Shown here one piece after another: positions 35,546 to 45,708 of a stretch of 64,000 bases of DNA. The notes below the pieces were generated by a model. That model was not told the origin of the DNA. It was given only the letters and a program-made list of their open reading frames with translations, and made no database searches. Each line of letters begins with the position of its first letter. Position 1 is the stretch's first letter. This DNA is from an uncultured Pseudomonadales bacterium (GTDB lineage: Bacteria; Pseudomonadota; Gammaproteobacteria; Pseudomonadales; Cellvibrionaceae). The stretch spans positions 1 through 64,000 of the forward strand of contig CANLTI010000006.1 in NCBI GenBank assembly GCA_947494095.1, in the 5' to 3' direction. Both the position numbers and the translations under genes were made by a program.

Positions 35546-35573
35546 TTAAAGAAAAAGGGGGCCGTGCCCCCTC
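35546..35573 (-). terminator. Rho-independent terminator after mscS
   Basis: On the minus strand AGGGGGC, ACG and GCCCCCT form a strong stem followed by TTTTTCTTT. It lies between the mscS stop and the rsxD start, within the rsx cluster. Confidence 0.8.
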
Positions 35574-35598
35574 GTGCATTACATGGTCAAGCGAAAGG

Positions 35599-36429
35599 TT
35601 ATTTTTCGACCGTGTGCATATGAACATCTTGTTGTGGAAAAGGAATACTCACGCCGTTGGCATCAAAGCTCTCTTTAATCGCTTCGGTAATGGCCCAGCG
35701 CGTTGGCCAGTAATCACCGGTGACCACCCACGGGCGCACAACAAAATTAACACTACTATCACCAAGCTCACTCACCGCAACTACGGGTTCTGGGTCTTTT
35801 AATACGCGAGCTTCTGCGGCTAATACTTCTAAGATCAAGTCGCGTGCTTTTTTCATATCATCGCCATAACCAATACCAATGACTAAATCAATACGGCGGG
35901 TTGGGCGCGCACTGTAATTGGTAATAGTGCCGCCATAAATTTGCGCATTAGGGACGATAATTTCTTTGTTATCACCTGATTTAAAAATGGTATTAAACAC
36001 TTCGATGTTTTCGACGACACCGGCAACGCCGCCCGCCTCGACAAAGTTACCAATTTTAAAAGGTTTAAAGAGTATTAGCATAACGCCAGCGGCAAAGTTG
36101 GATAAAGAATCTTTGAGCGCTAAGCCTACCGCTAAACCGGCAGCACCTAATAAGGCGAGTAATGATGTGGTATTAATGCCAAGCTGCTCAACAGCCACCA
36201 ACATAATCACAAAAGTAAATACGGTTTTTAAAATCGCTGACAAAAACCCGCGTAGTGCAGGATCCATTTTGCGCAATTCCATGCCTTTATCAATAAGCTT
36301 AACCACGTAGCCTGCAATCCATTTACCAATAATGTAGATACCAAGGGCAATCACAACATTGGTTAAAAAGGGAATAGCGCTGTCCATCCAGTTTCCATCA
36401 ACAAAAAAGCTTTGTATTTTCTCTAACAT
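35599..36429 (-). CDS. mscS: Small-conductance mechanosensitive channel (MscS family)
   Basis: A 276-residue channel of the E. coli MscS length class that opens under membrane tension and releases solutes on hypo-osmotic shock. Three helices occupy residues 15-115. The pore helix carries GAAGLAVGLALKDSLSNFAAG, followed by the beta domain (KIGNFVEAGGVAGVVENIEVF, VPNAQIYGGTITNYS) and the cytosolic vestibule. It lies between rsxC and rsxD on the same strand, an unusual place. Confidence 0.93.
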   Translation of the reverse strand: MLEKIQSFFVDGNWMDSAIPFLTNVVIALGIYIIGKWIAGYVVKLIDKGMELRKMDPALRGFLSAILKTVFTFVIMLVAVEQLGINTTSLLALLGAAGLAVGLALKDSLSNFAAGVMLILFKPFKIGNFVEAGGVAGVVENIEVFNTIFKSGDNKEIIVPNAQIYGGTITNYSARPTRRIDLVIGIGYGDDMKKARDLILEVLAAEARVLKDPEPVVAVSELGDSSVNFVVRPWVVTGDYWPTRWAITEAIKESFDANGVSIPFPQQDVHMHTVEK

Positions 36430-36521
36430 GGGTGTCTCCTAGCTTAAGGGATTAATAGCAAGTAATAAGTATTCAACAACAGAGTATGAATAGTGCTCCA
36501 TGGGTTAGCCGAGTGGATGCG

Positions 36522-38882
36522 CTAAGCTTGCTCGGATCCTTCCTTTTGGGCCTCCATGGCCGCTTTTAATTTAAGCTCCAATTTCTCGACGCCAATGGCA
36601 AAGGCCTCTACGTTTTCGTCATGGGTTTCTTGCGCTTTGGTATAGCGCTCTTGTGCTTTGGCTAAGCGTTTTTGTAGCGACTCAACCGCCGCGTGTGCTT
36701 TTTGCTCGGGCGTCATGCTGGCCGCGGCTTGTACCTTTTGCTTGGCGCGCTCAATGGCAGCAGCGGCGGCATCGGGTTTTTGGGGCTCGCTTGAACTTGA
36801 ATTTGAGCTTGACGCAGTACTTTGCGCCTCGTTGAGTGCTTGTTTGGCCTCTTCAATTTTTTGCTCTAATTTAATAACGCCTTGCTTTAAGGCATCGGCC
36901 GAGGGCTTGTTCTCATTCACGGCGTCTAAGTGCAGCTCTTGTGCTTTACTTAAGCGCTTTTGTAATGAATTTAAGGTTTTTTCGGCGGCTGCATTGGGAC
37001 TGGCCATCATTTTTTGTGCGGCGGCGTCTACTTGACTGCCGGCGGCGAGTGTTTTGTCAAAAGCGTCGAGCTTGGCTTGGGCTTCTTGTGCTTTGAGCTC
37101 GGTTTGTTTGAGCTTAGCGGCCATTTTCTCAATACGCGAGGCTTCTAAGCCTTCGGTGGTGGCTTCTGCCATTTGTGCTTTCAGGCGTTCAATACTACTG
37201 ACGAGGCTTTCGACGGTGCGCGATAGCCTGGCTTTATCGAGTGTTGGGTCTTGTTGCGCTTTGGCGGCGGTGGCGGCATTTGCCACTAGCTCCTCGGCAG
37301 AGGCAATTGCTGGTATGACGGGCGCGCTGGGGTCATGGTTAGCGGTTGTGTTGGCAGGGGCGGCTGGAGGCGGTGATACTGCTCCGACAGCTTGTTGGGC
37401 GGCCATTTTGGCTTTATTAAGCTCGGCTGCGGCCTTACGGGCTTGGCGTTTAGCCTCTTTGGCGGCTTCTTCTTTGGCGAGGCGCTCTTGACGGTGCTCA
37501 AAGCGCTCGCGGGCTTTATCTGATTTGAGCTTGTCTTCGGCTGTTTTACGAATGTCGCCTTTAGCCGCACGATAATACTGCACCAACGGAATACTACTGG
37601 GGCATACATAAGAGCAGGCACCGCATTCAATACAGTCAAACAAATGATGCGCCTCGAGTTTTTCGTGTTCATCGCTGCGGGCATACCAGTAAAGTTGCTG
37701 TGGCAGCAGGCCGGCAGGGCAGGCCTCGGCGCAGTGGCCACAACGAATACACGCTTGTTGTGGCGGTGCCTCGGGCATTTCGCTATGGCTAGGGGCTAGC
37801 AGGCAGTTGGTTGTTTTGATGACCGGCACACAGGTTTGCTCTAGCGCATAACCCATCATTGGGCCGCCCACAATCAGGCGCGCACTTTGGCTGGCCATAA
37901 AGCCGTTTTGCTCAAGCACAAAGTTCATGGGTGTGCCAATGCGCACGCGCATGTTGCGTTGCACTTGGAGTGATTCACCCACAACGGTGGTAATGCGCTC
38001 TATTAAGGGCTCGCCGTAGCGTACGGCGCGCCATGCGGCGACGGCGGTACCCACGTTTTGCACAACAATACCCATGCTCGCAGGGATTTTACCACTGTCG
38101 ACTTCTTGGCCTGTAAGAATATAAATAAGTTGTTTTTCGCCACCGGAGGGGTACTTAGTGGGAAAGCTCACCACGTTAATATCGCAATTGTGCCGCTGGT
38201 TGGCAGTGTGAGCGGCCTCTTGTAAGGCGGCAATCGCATCTGGCTTGTTATCTTCTACACCAATTAAAACGTTAGCGGGGTTACCGAGTGTGTGGGCCAG
38301 TAGGCGTACGCCTTCAAGTAGCTCACTTGCTTGCGTTTGCATGAGCATATCATCGGCGGTGATGTAGGGCTCGCACTCGGTGCCGTTAATAATGAGTGTA
38401 TTAATGGGCGTATTGGTGTGGGGGTTGAGCTTAACCGCAGAAGGAAAGCCTGCGCCGCCCATACCGATAAGGCCTGCATTGCGTATTTTAGTCACAATGC
38501 TAGCGTGGTCGAGCTCAAAAGGTTGCTCGCAAGGCTCGAGCGAGCAAGCGTGGTCTAGGCCATCGGGAGTGATCACGATACAAGGCGCGCTCAAACCCGA
38601 AGGGTGGGCAATTAAACGCTCTTCTATGGCGCTGACAGTACCCGATGTTGGCGCGTGTAACGCCGCGCTAAAAATACCTTCGGCGTCGGCAATAAGCTGG
38701 TATTTTTTAACCGCTTGCCCCACGCTAACCAGCGGTGCCGAAGGTGCCCCTATGTGCTGGTTGAGTGGTAAAATGTACTCGGGTGCAAGAGGGCACTCTA
38801 CTAAGGCTTGTGCCATGGATTGCGCTTTGTTTTCGGGTGGGTGTATACCGCCTGGCACTTCCCATATTGTGTGTGAGGTCAT
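36522..38882 (-). CDS. rsxC: Rsx/Rnf electron transport complex subunit C
   Basis: The peripheral iron-sulphur and flavin subunit that receives electrons from NADH. In the 786-residue protein the NADH/FMN part holds [13 protein letters not shown] near residue 134 and the [12 protein letters not shown] site. Two [4Fe-4S] motifs follow at [14 protein letters not shown] near 375 and [14 protein letters not shown] near 415. After residue 450 comes a long Ala/Lys/Gln-rich coiled-coil tail with repeats such as [10 protein letters not shown], common but variable in RsxC. It overlaps rsxB by four bases. Confidence 0.95.
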   Translation of the reverse strand: MTSHTIWEVPGGIHPPENKAQSMAQALVECPLAPEYILPLNQHIGAPSAPLVSVGQAVKKYQLIADAEGIFSAALHAPTSGTVSAIEERLIAHPSGLSAPCIVITPDGLDHACSLEPCEQPFELDHASIVTKIRNAGLIGMGGAGFPSAVKLNPHTNTPINTLIINGTECEPYITADDMLMQTQASELLEGVRLLAHTLGNPANVLIGVEDNKPDAIAALQEAAHTANQRHNCDINVVSFPTKYPSGGEKQLIYILTGQEVDSGKIPASMGIVVQNVGTAVAAWRAVRYGEPLIERITTVVGESLQVQRNMRVRIGTPMNFVLEQNGFMASQSARLIVGGPMMGYALEQTCVPVIKTTNCLLAPSHSEMPEAPPQQACIRCGHCAEACPAGLLPQQLYWYARSDEHEKLEAHHLFDCIECGACSYVCPSSIPLVQYYRAAKGDIRKTAEDKLKSDKARERFEHRQERLAKEEAAKEAKRQARKAAAELNKAKMAAQQAVGAVSPPPAAPANTTANHDPSAPVIPAIASAEELVANAATAAKAQQDPTLDKARLSRTVESLVSSIERLKAQMAEATTEGLEASRIEKMAAKLKQTELKAQEAQAKLDAFDKTLAAGSQVDAAAQKMMASPNAAAEKTLNSLQKRLSKAQELHLDAVNENKPSADALKQGVIKLEQKIEEAKQALNEAQSTASSSNSSSSEPQKPDAAAAAIERAKQKVQAAASMTPEQKAHAAVESLQKRLAKAQERYTKAQETHDENVEAFAIGVEKLELKLKAAMEAQKEGSEQA

Positions 38883-39493
38883 ACTGACGCCTGTGCAGAG
38901 TTAGGGCTATGTGCGCGGTCGGTGGCAATAAGATGAGCATCGGGTTTTTCCCATGCCCATTCTTTAACGCCCTCTTTTACCGGAAGTAAATCGATGCAAT
39001 CAACGGGGCAGGGCTCTACACATAAGTCACAGCCTGTACATTCGCTTTCGATCACGGTGTGCATCTTTTTTTGTGCGCCTAAAATAGCATCAACTGGGCA
39101 CGCTTGAATGCATTTTGTACAGCCTATGCAGTCTTCTTCGCGAATATAAGCCACTTGTTTAACCTCGGGGGCTTGCCCGTGCTCGGCATCAAGCGACGGC
39201 GCTTCTACACCCAATAAGCTTGCAAGGTTGTTGATAGTGGCTTGCCCGCCCGGTGGGCAATGGTTGATGGCTTCACCATCTGCAATAGCCTGTGCATAAG
39301 GCTTGCAACCGGGATGACCACATTGCCCGCATTGGGTTTGAGGTAATAGCGCATCAATTTGCTCAACAAGAGGGTCACCCTCCACTTTATATTTAACCGC
39401 CGCAAACCCTAAAATAGCCCCAAAGCTGAGCGACAATGCCGCTAAAACCAAGAGTGCTGAGGGCACGGGGTTGTTAATCATCCAGTCCAACAT
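38879..39493 (-). CDS. rsxB: Rsx/Rnf electron transport complex subunit B
   Basis: A 204-residue ferredoxin-like subunit with an N-terminal membrane anchor, the [14 protein letters not shown] cluster near residue 50, and two 2[4Fe-4S] ferredoxin motifs, [16 protein letters not shown] near 113 and [16 protein letters not shown] near 143. It relays electrons inside the complex. It lies 2 bp after rsxA. Confidence 0.96.
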   Translation of the reverse strand: MLDWMINNPVPSALLVLAALSLSFGAILGFAAVKYKVEGDPLVEQIDALLPQTQCGQCGHPGCKPYAQAIADGEAINHCPPGGQATINNLASLLGVEAPSLDAEHGQAPEVKQVAYIREEDCIGCTKCIQACPVDAILGAQKKMHTVIESECTGCDLCVEPCPVDCIDLLPVKEGVKEWAWEKPDAHLIATDRAHSPNSAQASV

Positions 39494-39495
39494 GT

Positions 39496-40071
39496 TTATA
39501 CCAGCCCTGCAAAGCCCATAAAGGCGAGGGACATTAAGCCTGCGGTGATCATGCCAATTGCTGCGCCTTTAAAGTGTGTGGGCACATCGGCGGCAGCGAG
39601 ACGTTCGCGCATAGCAGAAAACAAAATTAATACCAACGAAAACCCAACTGCCGCAGCAAAGCCATACAGTGCCGACTCGCTAAAAGTGTGAACTTTATTG
39701 GTGTTTTGTAAGGCAACACCCAGCACAGCGCAGTTGGTGGTAATTAGGGGCAAAAAAACACCGAGTACGCGGTACAACAAAGGGCTCGTTTTTTCGATAA
39801 ACATTTTGGCAAACTGCACAACCGCTGCAATCACTAAAATAAAGCTGATCGTTTTTAAAAACGTTAATCCCAGTGGCGCCAAGATCCACGCATGCACCAT
39901 ATAGCTACAAATACTGGCTAATGTGAGTACAAACGTGGTGGCGGCCGCCATGCCAATGGCCGTTTCAAGTTTATTGGAGACACCCATAAAAGGGCACAAG
40001 CCTAAAAATTGTACCAATACAAAATTATTGACTAATACCGCGCCAACAAAAATGACAAAGAACTCGGTCAT
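39496..40071 (-). CDS. rsxA: Rsx/Rnf electron transport complex subunit A
   Basis: A 191-residue, six-helix membrane subunit related to RsxE/Nqr[21 protein letters not shown] and [17 protein letters not shown] contain the conserved cysteines that bind the membrane-embedded cluster. It is the first rsx gene, directly after metG; its start overlaps the metG stop. Confidence 0.96.
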   Translation of the reverse strand: MTEFFVIFVGAVLVNNFVLVQFLGLCPFMGVSNKLETAIGMAAATTFVLTLASICSYMVHAWILAPLGLTFLKTISFILVIAAVVQFAKMFIEKTSPLLYRVLGVFLPLITTNCAVLGVALQNTNKVHTFSESALYGFAAAVGFSLVLILFSAMRERLAAADVPTHFKGAAIGMITAGLMSLAFMGFAGLV

Positions 40072-42128
40072 TACATTACTCGCATACCAGGCTGTGCGCC
40101 TGCGTGGGGTTCTAAAATAAATAAGTCTTTACCGCCAGGCCCTGCGGCCAGCACCATGCCTTCGCTCATGCCAAACTTCATTTTACGCGCCTTAAGGTTA
40201 GCCACCATGACGGTGTGCTTACCTATTAAATCTTCGGGTTTGTAGGCGCTTTTAATGCCGGCAAATACATTGCGTGGTTCGCCAATATCGAGGGTTAGGC
40301 GTAAAAGCTTGTTGGCTTTTTCGACATGTTCGGCATTAACAATTTTAGCAATGCGCAAATCTACTTTAGCAAAATCATCAAACTCGATTTCAGGTGCGAT
40401 AGGCTCTTGCGTTAACCATTCATTGTTTGACTCGGCTACCGCGGCGCTTGCTTGGGGTGCGGGTTGCTCCTCTTTACTGGCATCAATCATGGCATCAACC
40501 GCTTTGGCATCAACACGTGTCATGAGTGGCTTAAAGGTGTTGATCGTGTGCTCGCCCAAATAGCTTAACGAGCCACTCCAGTTGAGTGTGGTATTTAAAA
40601 AAGCCTCGGCATCGCTCATGGTGGTGGGCAGTACGGGCTTTAAAAAAGTCGCCAATGCGGCAAAACAGTTAAGGCCTAAGCTGCAGATATCGAGAACTTG
40701 CTGTGCGTTGGCTGGGTCTTTGGCTAGGCTCCATGGCGCCATTTCGGCGATATATTCATTGGCGCTATCGGCCAGTGCCATGATTTCGCGCATAGCTTTG
40801 CCAAATTCACGGGCTTCGTAAAGCTCGGCAATTGTTTCGCTAACATCACAAAATTGCTGCCAGAGTACAGGGTTGGGGTTGTATGCCGACAACACGCCCC
40901 CGCTCTTGTTAACAAACTTAGCGGTACGGCTGGCAATATTCACCACTTTGCCGACTAGATCGCTGTTAACACGAGCAATGAAATCATCGAGGTTTAAGTC
41001 TAAATCATCAACGCCGCCGGTTAACTTGGTGGCGTAATAGTAGCGCAGGTATTCGGGGTCTAAATGCTTAAGGTAAGTACTGGCTTTAATAAACGTGCCG
41101 CGTGACTTGCTCATTTTTTTACCGTCAACGGTTAAAAAGCCGTGTGCAAAAACTTGCGTGGGCGTACGCAATTGCGCAGAGCTGAGCATGGCAGGCCAAA
41201 ATAACGCATGAAAGTTAATAATGTCTTTGCCTATAAAATGATAGACCTCAGCGGTGCTATCAGCGGCCCAGTACTCATTAAAGTCGAGGTTGTTTTTGTC
41301 GCAGTAGTGTTTGCAGCTAGCAATATAGCCAATCGGAGCATCTAACCACACATAAAAGTATTTACCTGTTTCACCGGGTATTTCAAAGCCGAAGTAGGGC
41401 GCATCGCGTGAAATATCCCACTCTTGCAAACCGCTATCAAGCCACTCAGCCAGTTTGTTGGCAACTTCGGGCTGTAAATGACCGGCACGGGTCCACTCTT
41501 TTAAGAAGGCGGTAAACTCGGGGAGTTTAAAAAACAAGTGCTTAGAGGCTTTAGCGATAGGTGTTGCCCCAGAAATAGCCGACTGGGCATCGAGCAAGTC
41601 CATGGGGGCATAGGTTGCGCCACAGGCCTCGCAGTTGTCGCCGTATTGGTCGGGGGTTTTACACTTAGGGCAGGTGCCCTTGATGTAGCGGTCGGCCAAA
41701 AAGAGTTGCTTCTCGGGGTCGAATGCTTGCGTTATTTCACGCTCGGCAATATGCCCGTTGGCTTTTAAGCGGTTGTAAATGAGCTCTGAAAGCGCTTTGT
41801 TTTCGTCAGAATGGGTGGTGTGGTAGTTATCAAAGTCAATGTTAAAGCCGGCAAAATCGGTTTCGTGCTCTTTGCGTACGTTATCAATTTGCTGCTGTGC
41901 AGTGATGCCGTTTTTTTCAGCCGTTAACATAATGGCGGTGCCATGAGCATCATCAGCGCATACATACAAACAATGGTGACCGCGCTGCTTTTGAAAGCGC
42001 ACCCAAATGTCGGTTTGGATAGTTTCTACCATATGACCCAAATGGATAGAGCCATTGGCGTAAGGTAGTGCGCTGGTAACAAGTATTTTACGTGACGGGC
42101 TTGCAGCTGTGCTTAGGGTGTTGCTCAT
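40071..42128 (-). CDS. metG: Methionyl-tRNA synthetase
   Basis: Charges tRNA-Met with methionine. The 685-residue enzyme has the ATP-binding HLGH motif in [11 protein letters not shown] near residue 25, a zinc knuckle ([18 protein letters not shown]) near 150, the KMSKS loop in [10 protein letters not shown] near 340, the anticodon-binding helical domain and a C-terminal tRNA-binding OB domain ([20 protein letters not shown]). The metG-rsxA arrangement is usual in Pseudomonas-like genomes. Confidence 0.97.
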   Translation of the reverse strand: MSNTLSTAASPSRKILVTSALPYANGSIHLGHMVETIQTDIWVRFQKQRGHHCLYVCADDAHGTAIMLTAEKNGITAQQQIDNVRKEHETDFAGFNIDFDNYHTTHSDENKALSELIYNRLKANGHIAEREITQAFDPEKQLFLADRYIKGTCPKCKTPDQYGDNCEACGATYAPMDLLDAQSAISGATPIAKASKHLFFKLPEFTAFLKEWTRAGHLQPEVANKLAEWLDSGLQEWDISRDAPYFGFEIPGETGKYFYVWLDAPIGYIASCKHYCDKNNLDFNEYWAADSTAEVYHFIGKDIINFHALFWPAMLSSAQLRTPTQVFAHGFLTVDGKKMSKSRGTFIKASTYLKHLDPEYLRYYYATKLTGGVDDLDLNLDDFIARVNSDLVGKVVNIASRTAKFVNKSGGVLSAYNPNPVLWQQFCDVSETIAELYEAREFGKAMREIMALADSANEYIAEMAPWSLAKDPANAQQVLDICSLGLNCFAALATFLKPVLPTTMSDAEAFLNTTLNWSGSLSYLGEHTINTFKPLMTRVDAKAVDAMIDASKEEQPAPQASAAVAESNNEWLTQEPIAPEIEFDDFAKVDLRIAKIVNAEHVEKANKLLRLTLDIGEPRNVFAGIKSAYKPEDLIGKHTVMVANLKARKMKFGMSEGMVLAAGPGGKDLFILEPHAGAQPGMRVM

Positions 42129-42798
42129 GGGTGGCGAAATCCTAACGGCTTTTTATGGTTAGCATATAGCTAGTTAGTGTACTTTTTGGTTGTTGATTTG
42201 CACCACAAAAGTACGCTCAATTCAGTATTAATGCGGCTTACAGCCACTAAAAAGGCGCGCGACTATAGCATTTTTGGCCGCGCTGTGCATGGCTATCGCT
42301 GTTATTTTTGGGTCAATATGGATGCACTAAGCGCGCGCTTCTATGCGAGAGTAGCTGCCACCGCAATGGCAATCAGCCACTGTCAATGCGCAAGCCGGCT
42401 AAGAACTACCCGATAAAGCAATATCACTCGCATCAATATTATACCATCCCCGGAGTTAGGAGGAAGATCGCGCTTAAGGATTGCTGTGCTAAAACTTTTT
42501 GTTGATCAAGATTAAAAATCTTGCAGTAGTGCACTGGGTTTTAGGGCATAGGCATAGGCATAGGCATAGTGCGGTTTACAGTGTTAGAGATACACCTTTT
42601 TAGTGCGTTTCCCACCTTCTGTACAAGGCCATAGACCGTTAACCTGTTGCAAATACAAAGGCTCGTCAATAATATGAAAGCGTTGCGTTGAACCAATAGG
42701 CGCGAGCGACTCAAACACATACACGTAATGCTGGTATATCCTAGATGCATCTTATTGGTACAGTACAGGCGACACTCTGTTTATTGCAAAGTTGGCTT
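42129..42798. other. Gene-free stretch upstream of metG
   Basis: No convincing intact gene. It holds a GGCATA tandem repeat (42545-42568) and, on the minus strand at 42584-42745, a short protein-like frame (FESLAPIGSTQRFHIIDEPL continuing to a TAA) with no start, probably the tail of a lost gene. The metG promoter should lie in 42130-42250. Confidence 0.45.
42545..42568 (+). repeat. GGCATA hexanucleotide repeat, four copies
   Basis: Four perfect GGCATA units in tandem in non-coding DNA. Of possible use as a strain marker; no function is evident. Confidence 0.9.
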
Positions 42799-43066
42799 AT
42801 GAGCCAGAAAATACACAATGTGAAATCTCTTTACTTCGAAGGCATTCGTGACGGTAATCCGCGCGATGTTATGAAAAAATATACAGGACACTGTTATACC
42901 CGGCACTCAACAGGCGTTGCTGATGGCAAAGAGGGTATCATTGAATTTTTTAACGATTTTTTAATCAGAAACCCCATGTGTGAGATTGATATAGCCCGTA
43001 TTTTTGAAGAGGGTCACCATGGGTTTTTTTGAAACCGATCCGCACGATAAAATTATAGAGCATTAG
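42799..43066 (+). pseudogene. SnoaL-like polyketide cyclase/aldol-condensing family remnant
   Basis: The frame MSQKIHNVKSLYFEGIRDG to IARIFEEGHHG matches the first half of SnoaL-like (NTF2-fold) proteins of about 120-130 residues. It then reads FF and stops. In the next frame FETDPHDKIIEH continues the family sequence and stops. An internal deletion plus frameshift and an early stop make it non-functional. The region 43067-43449 is AT-rich and presumably carries the egtB promoter. Confidence 0.65.
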
Positions 43067-43449
43067 GAACGCCACAGAACCTATTTGTAATGCGGGGAAG
43101 TTTAAAGCTGGGGCAGATAAGATCCTATTATCCAGCATTTCAGCCACGCTCTAAAAATTAAATTGCGGAGTTAAAAATCTGGAATTAAGTTGTTGTAATG
43201 ATACTATGCGCGCGGTCAATAATGTTATTTGTGACACTTTTATGATGGGATGCACCTATTTTTCATGTTTAAATATAAAAAATAGACTTTTTATATTTAT
43301 GCTCGTTTGTTACTCTTAAACCATCTATAAAATAGTAAGCCAAAATAAGACTAATGTATCAATATCAGTATTATTTTGAGCTGTATTACGATAAAAAATA
43401 CACGCTATATGTAGGAGATATTCATTCATTAGATAGGTCAAAAATTACC

Positions 43450-44703
43450 ATGTTACTTGAAAGGTTTAAGGCGGTTAGGCAGTACACCGAACAACTGTGT
43501 GAACCATTAAATACCGAAGATTATGTGCCCCAGGCCGCTGAATTTACCAGCCCGCCTAAATGGCACTTAGCGCATACCACATGGTTTTTTGAAGAGATGG
43601 TACTCAGTGCTTATGCTCCTCAATATACAGTATTTGATGATGCCTTTAGCTTCTTGTTTAATAGTTATTATCAAGGTGTGGGCGCGCGTGCTGAGCGCAA
43701 ACATAGAGGCCTAATAACAAGACCTACAGTGGCGAACGTTTATGCTTATCGTCAATATGTGGACAGCCATATTGAACAACTGCTCAGTACTGTGTTAGCG
43801 ACTTTAAATGAGCAACAAAAGACAGATATTAATGAGCTGGTTTTACTCGGCATTCAGCATGAACAGCAGCACCAAGAACTGCTATTAACCGATATAAAAT
43901 ATACGCTGTCACATAATCCAACCTTTCCTGTGTATCAAAAAAACACACGCTTTGTTGACGATGCTTTTCATCGATCGGCTAATCATTGCCCCGATAACCA
44001 TCGGGTTAAAAACCCCCCGAGTAAACAACGCCATAGCGGTGTACAGCAGTCTCAGTGGCTAAATATTACCGAGGGCATTTATCTCGTAGGTCATGATCGA
44101 GCAAACGGTTTTTGTTTTGATAATGAGCTAGGACAACATAAGGTGTATCTACACGCTTACGAGATATCGACAGGGTTAGTGACCAATAGAGAGTTTGTTC
44201 AGTTTATTGAAGCGGGCGGCTATAAAAACTTTAGTTACTGGTTAGATGAAGGCTGGTCTTGGCTTTGCAATAATAATATTCAAACCCCCTTATATTGGCA
44301 TAACATAAAAGGGCAGTGGTTTTACTACACCCTTGCAGGATTACAGCCGGTTAACCTTGATGCGCCAGTGTGTCATGTCTCTTATTATGAAGCCAATGCC
44401 TTTGCTTGCTGGAAAGGTGCGCGCTTGCCGACGGAGTTTGAATGGGAAGTTGCCAGTGATCAATTGGACTGGGGCGAGCGCTGGGAATGGACGGCTTCGG
44501 CTTATTTACCTTATCCTGGTTTTAAAATTGGTGAGGGTGCTGTGGGTGAATATAATGGCAAGTTTATGGTTAATCAAATGGTATTGCGTGGAGCCTCACG
44601 CGCAACCTCACCGCAGCATTCTCGCAAAACCTACCGCAATTTTTTCCATCCGTACTTTCAGTGGCAATACAGTGGTATTCGCCTAGTCAAAGAAAGCGTC
44701 TAA
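43450..44703 (+). CDS. egtB: EgtB-type sulfoxide synthase (thiohistidine biosynthesis)
   Basis: EgtB-type enzymes are non-haem iron oxygenases that join a cysteine-derived thiol to hercynine and form the sulfoxide precursor of ergothioneine. The N-terminal DinB-like domain has KWHLAHTTWFFE near residue 38 and the iron ligand motif HEQQHQELL (HX3HXE) near 137. Residues from about 200 form an FGE-sulfatase-like domain (GLVTNREFVQFIEAGGY, ARLPTEFEWEVA, VLRGASRATSPQHSRKTYRNFF). The start at 43450 gives the usual family beginning (MLLERFKAVRQYTEQL); a frame start at 43354 adds 32 unusual residues. Selenoneine-type SenA is a related alternative. Confidence 0.87.
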   Translation: MLLERFKAVRQYTEQLCEPLNTEDYVPQAAEFTSPPKWHLAHTTWFFEEMVLSAYAPQYTVFDDAFSFLFNSYYQGVGARAERKHRGLITRPTVANVYAYRQYVDSHIEQLLSTVLATLNEQQKTDINELVLLGIQHEQQHQELLLTDIKYTLSHNPTFPVYQKNTRFVDDAFHRSANHCPDNHRVKNPPSKQRHSGVQQSQWLNITEGIYLVGHDRANGFCFDNELGQHKVYLHAYEISTGLVTNREFVQFIEAGGYKNFSYWLDEGWSWLCNNNIQTPLYWHNIKGQWFYYTLAGLQPVNLDAPVCHVSYYEANAFACWKGARLPTEFEWEVASDQLDWGERWEWTASAYLPYPGFKIGEGAVGEYNGKFMVNQMVLRGASRATSPQHSRKTYRNFFHPYFQWQYSGIRLVKESV

Positions 44704-44752
44704 GCTAAAAATAAGCGATTGAGTTATCATTCAACGATAAGGTTATTGAGCC

Positions 44753-45700
44753 ATGATTGAACAATTTGCAAAAGATGTTGATATAGGCTTTAGTGCACAA
44801 GAAAAAACACTCTCATCTAAATACTTTTACAATAAGTTAGGCGATGAATTATTTGTTAAAATAATGAATATGCCAGAGTACTACCTTACTCGAGCCGAGC
44901 TAGAGATATTTACTCAAAAAACAACCGAGATGATAGAGCATTTAGAGTTGGATAGTCGGCGTCATTTTGAGCTTATTGAGCTGGGTGCCGGTGACGGCAC
45001 AAAAACTAAAAAACTACTGGCTGCAATGAATGCCAATAGTGTGAGTTACGATTATATTCCTATCGATATTTCGAGTAATGCGTTAGAGACGCTCGTTGCT
45101 AATGTATCAAAAGACCTGCCAAATATATCGATCAAACCAAGGCAGGGCGATTACTTTGAGTGCCTGCATTCACTCAAAAACAGTGACCATCCTAAAGTGG
45201 TTCTTTTTTTAGGCTCAAATATTGGCAATATGCCCGACGATATAGCCTGTCAATTTTTGCAACATCTTAGTGATAATTTAAATGCGCATGATAAATTATT
45301 ATTAGGCGTTGATTTGATTAAACCGGCTGCCATTGTGTTACCGGCATATAATGATAAAAAAGGTATTACCTGTGCGTTTAATCTTAATTTACTTCAACGT
45401 ATGAACGATGAACTAGAGGCAGATTTTAATATTGAAGCGTTTGAGCATGCGCCAGAGTATGACGAAGTTAGCGGCGTGGCTAAAAGTTATATCAAGAGTA
45501 AGTGTGAGCAAGAGGTGGTGATTAAAGCAATCGGGAAAACTTATCATTTTTCGGCCGGCGAAAAAATACAGACCGAAATATCGAGAAAATATAGCGATAA
45601 AATTGTTAATGATATTATTTCTGATACTGAGTTCGATGTGGTTACAAAAATGACAGATAATAATAATTATTTTGCTGATTATGTACTGAATAAAAAATAG
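44753..45700 (+). CDS. egtD: L-histidine N-alpha-methyltransferase EgtD
   Basis: EgtD trimethylates the amino group of histidine with SAM to make hercynine, the substrate of EgtB. The 315-residue protein shows SSKYFYNKLGDELFVKI, MPEYYLTRAE near residue 43, the SAM motif LIELGAGDGTKTKKLL near 75, VVLFLGSNIGNM near 150 and LLLGVDLIKP near 180. It lies 49 bp after egtB and 8 bp before a racemase-like gene, in one likely operon. Confidence 0.92.
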   Translation: MIEQFAKDVDIGFSAQEKTLSSKYFYNKLGDELFVKIMNMPEYYLTRAELEIFTQKTTEMIEHLELDSRRHFELIELGAGDGTKTKKLLAAMNANSVSYDYIPIDISSNALETLVANVSKDLPNISIKPRQGDYFECLHSLKNSDHPKVVLFLGSNIGNMPDDIACQFLQHLSDNLNAHDKLLLGVDLIKPAAIVLPAYNDKKGITCAFNLNLLQRMNDELEADFNIEAFEHAPEYDEVSGVAKSYIKSKCEQEVVIKAIGKTYHFSAGEKIQTEISRKYSDKIVNDIISDTEFDVVTKMTDNNNYFADYVLNKK

Positions 45701-45708
45701 GCAAAGCT

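Noticed and set aside
36480-36500. TATGAATAGTGCTCC near mscS as another MITE end
   Set aside because: Only about seven bases match, and no other family sequence or duplication is nearby.
36653-37491. Plus-strand Ala/Ser-rich frames opposite rsxC
   Set aside because: They mirror the Ala/Lys-rich tail of RsxC and lack any domain.
42545-42568. GGCATA repeat as a CRISPR or regulatory array
   Set aside because: Four contiguous hexamers with no spacers form a simple microsatellite. No CRISPR-like repeat-spacer pattern was seen anywhere in the window.
42129-43353. Possible tRNA or small RNA gene upstream of metG
   Set aside because: No cloverleaf or recognised RNA motif was found; the visible content is gene remnants and simple repeats.
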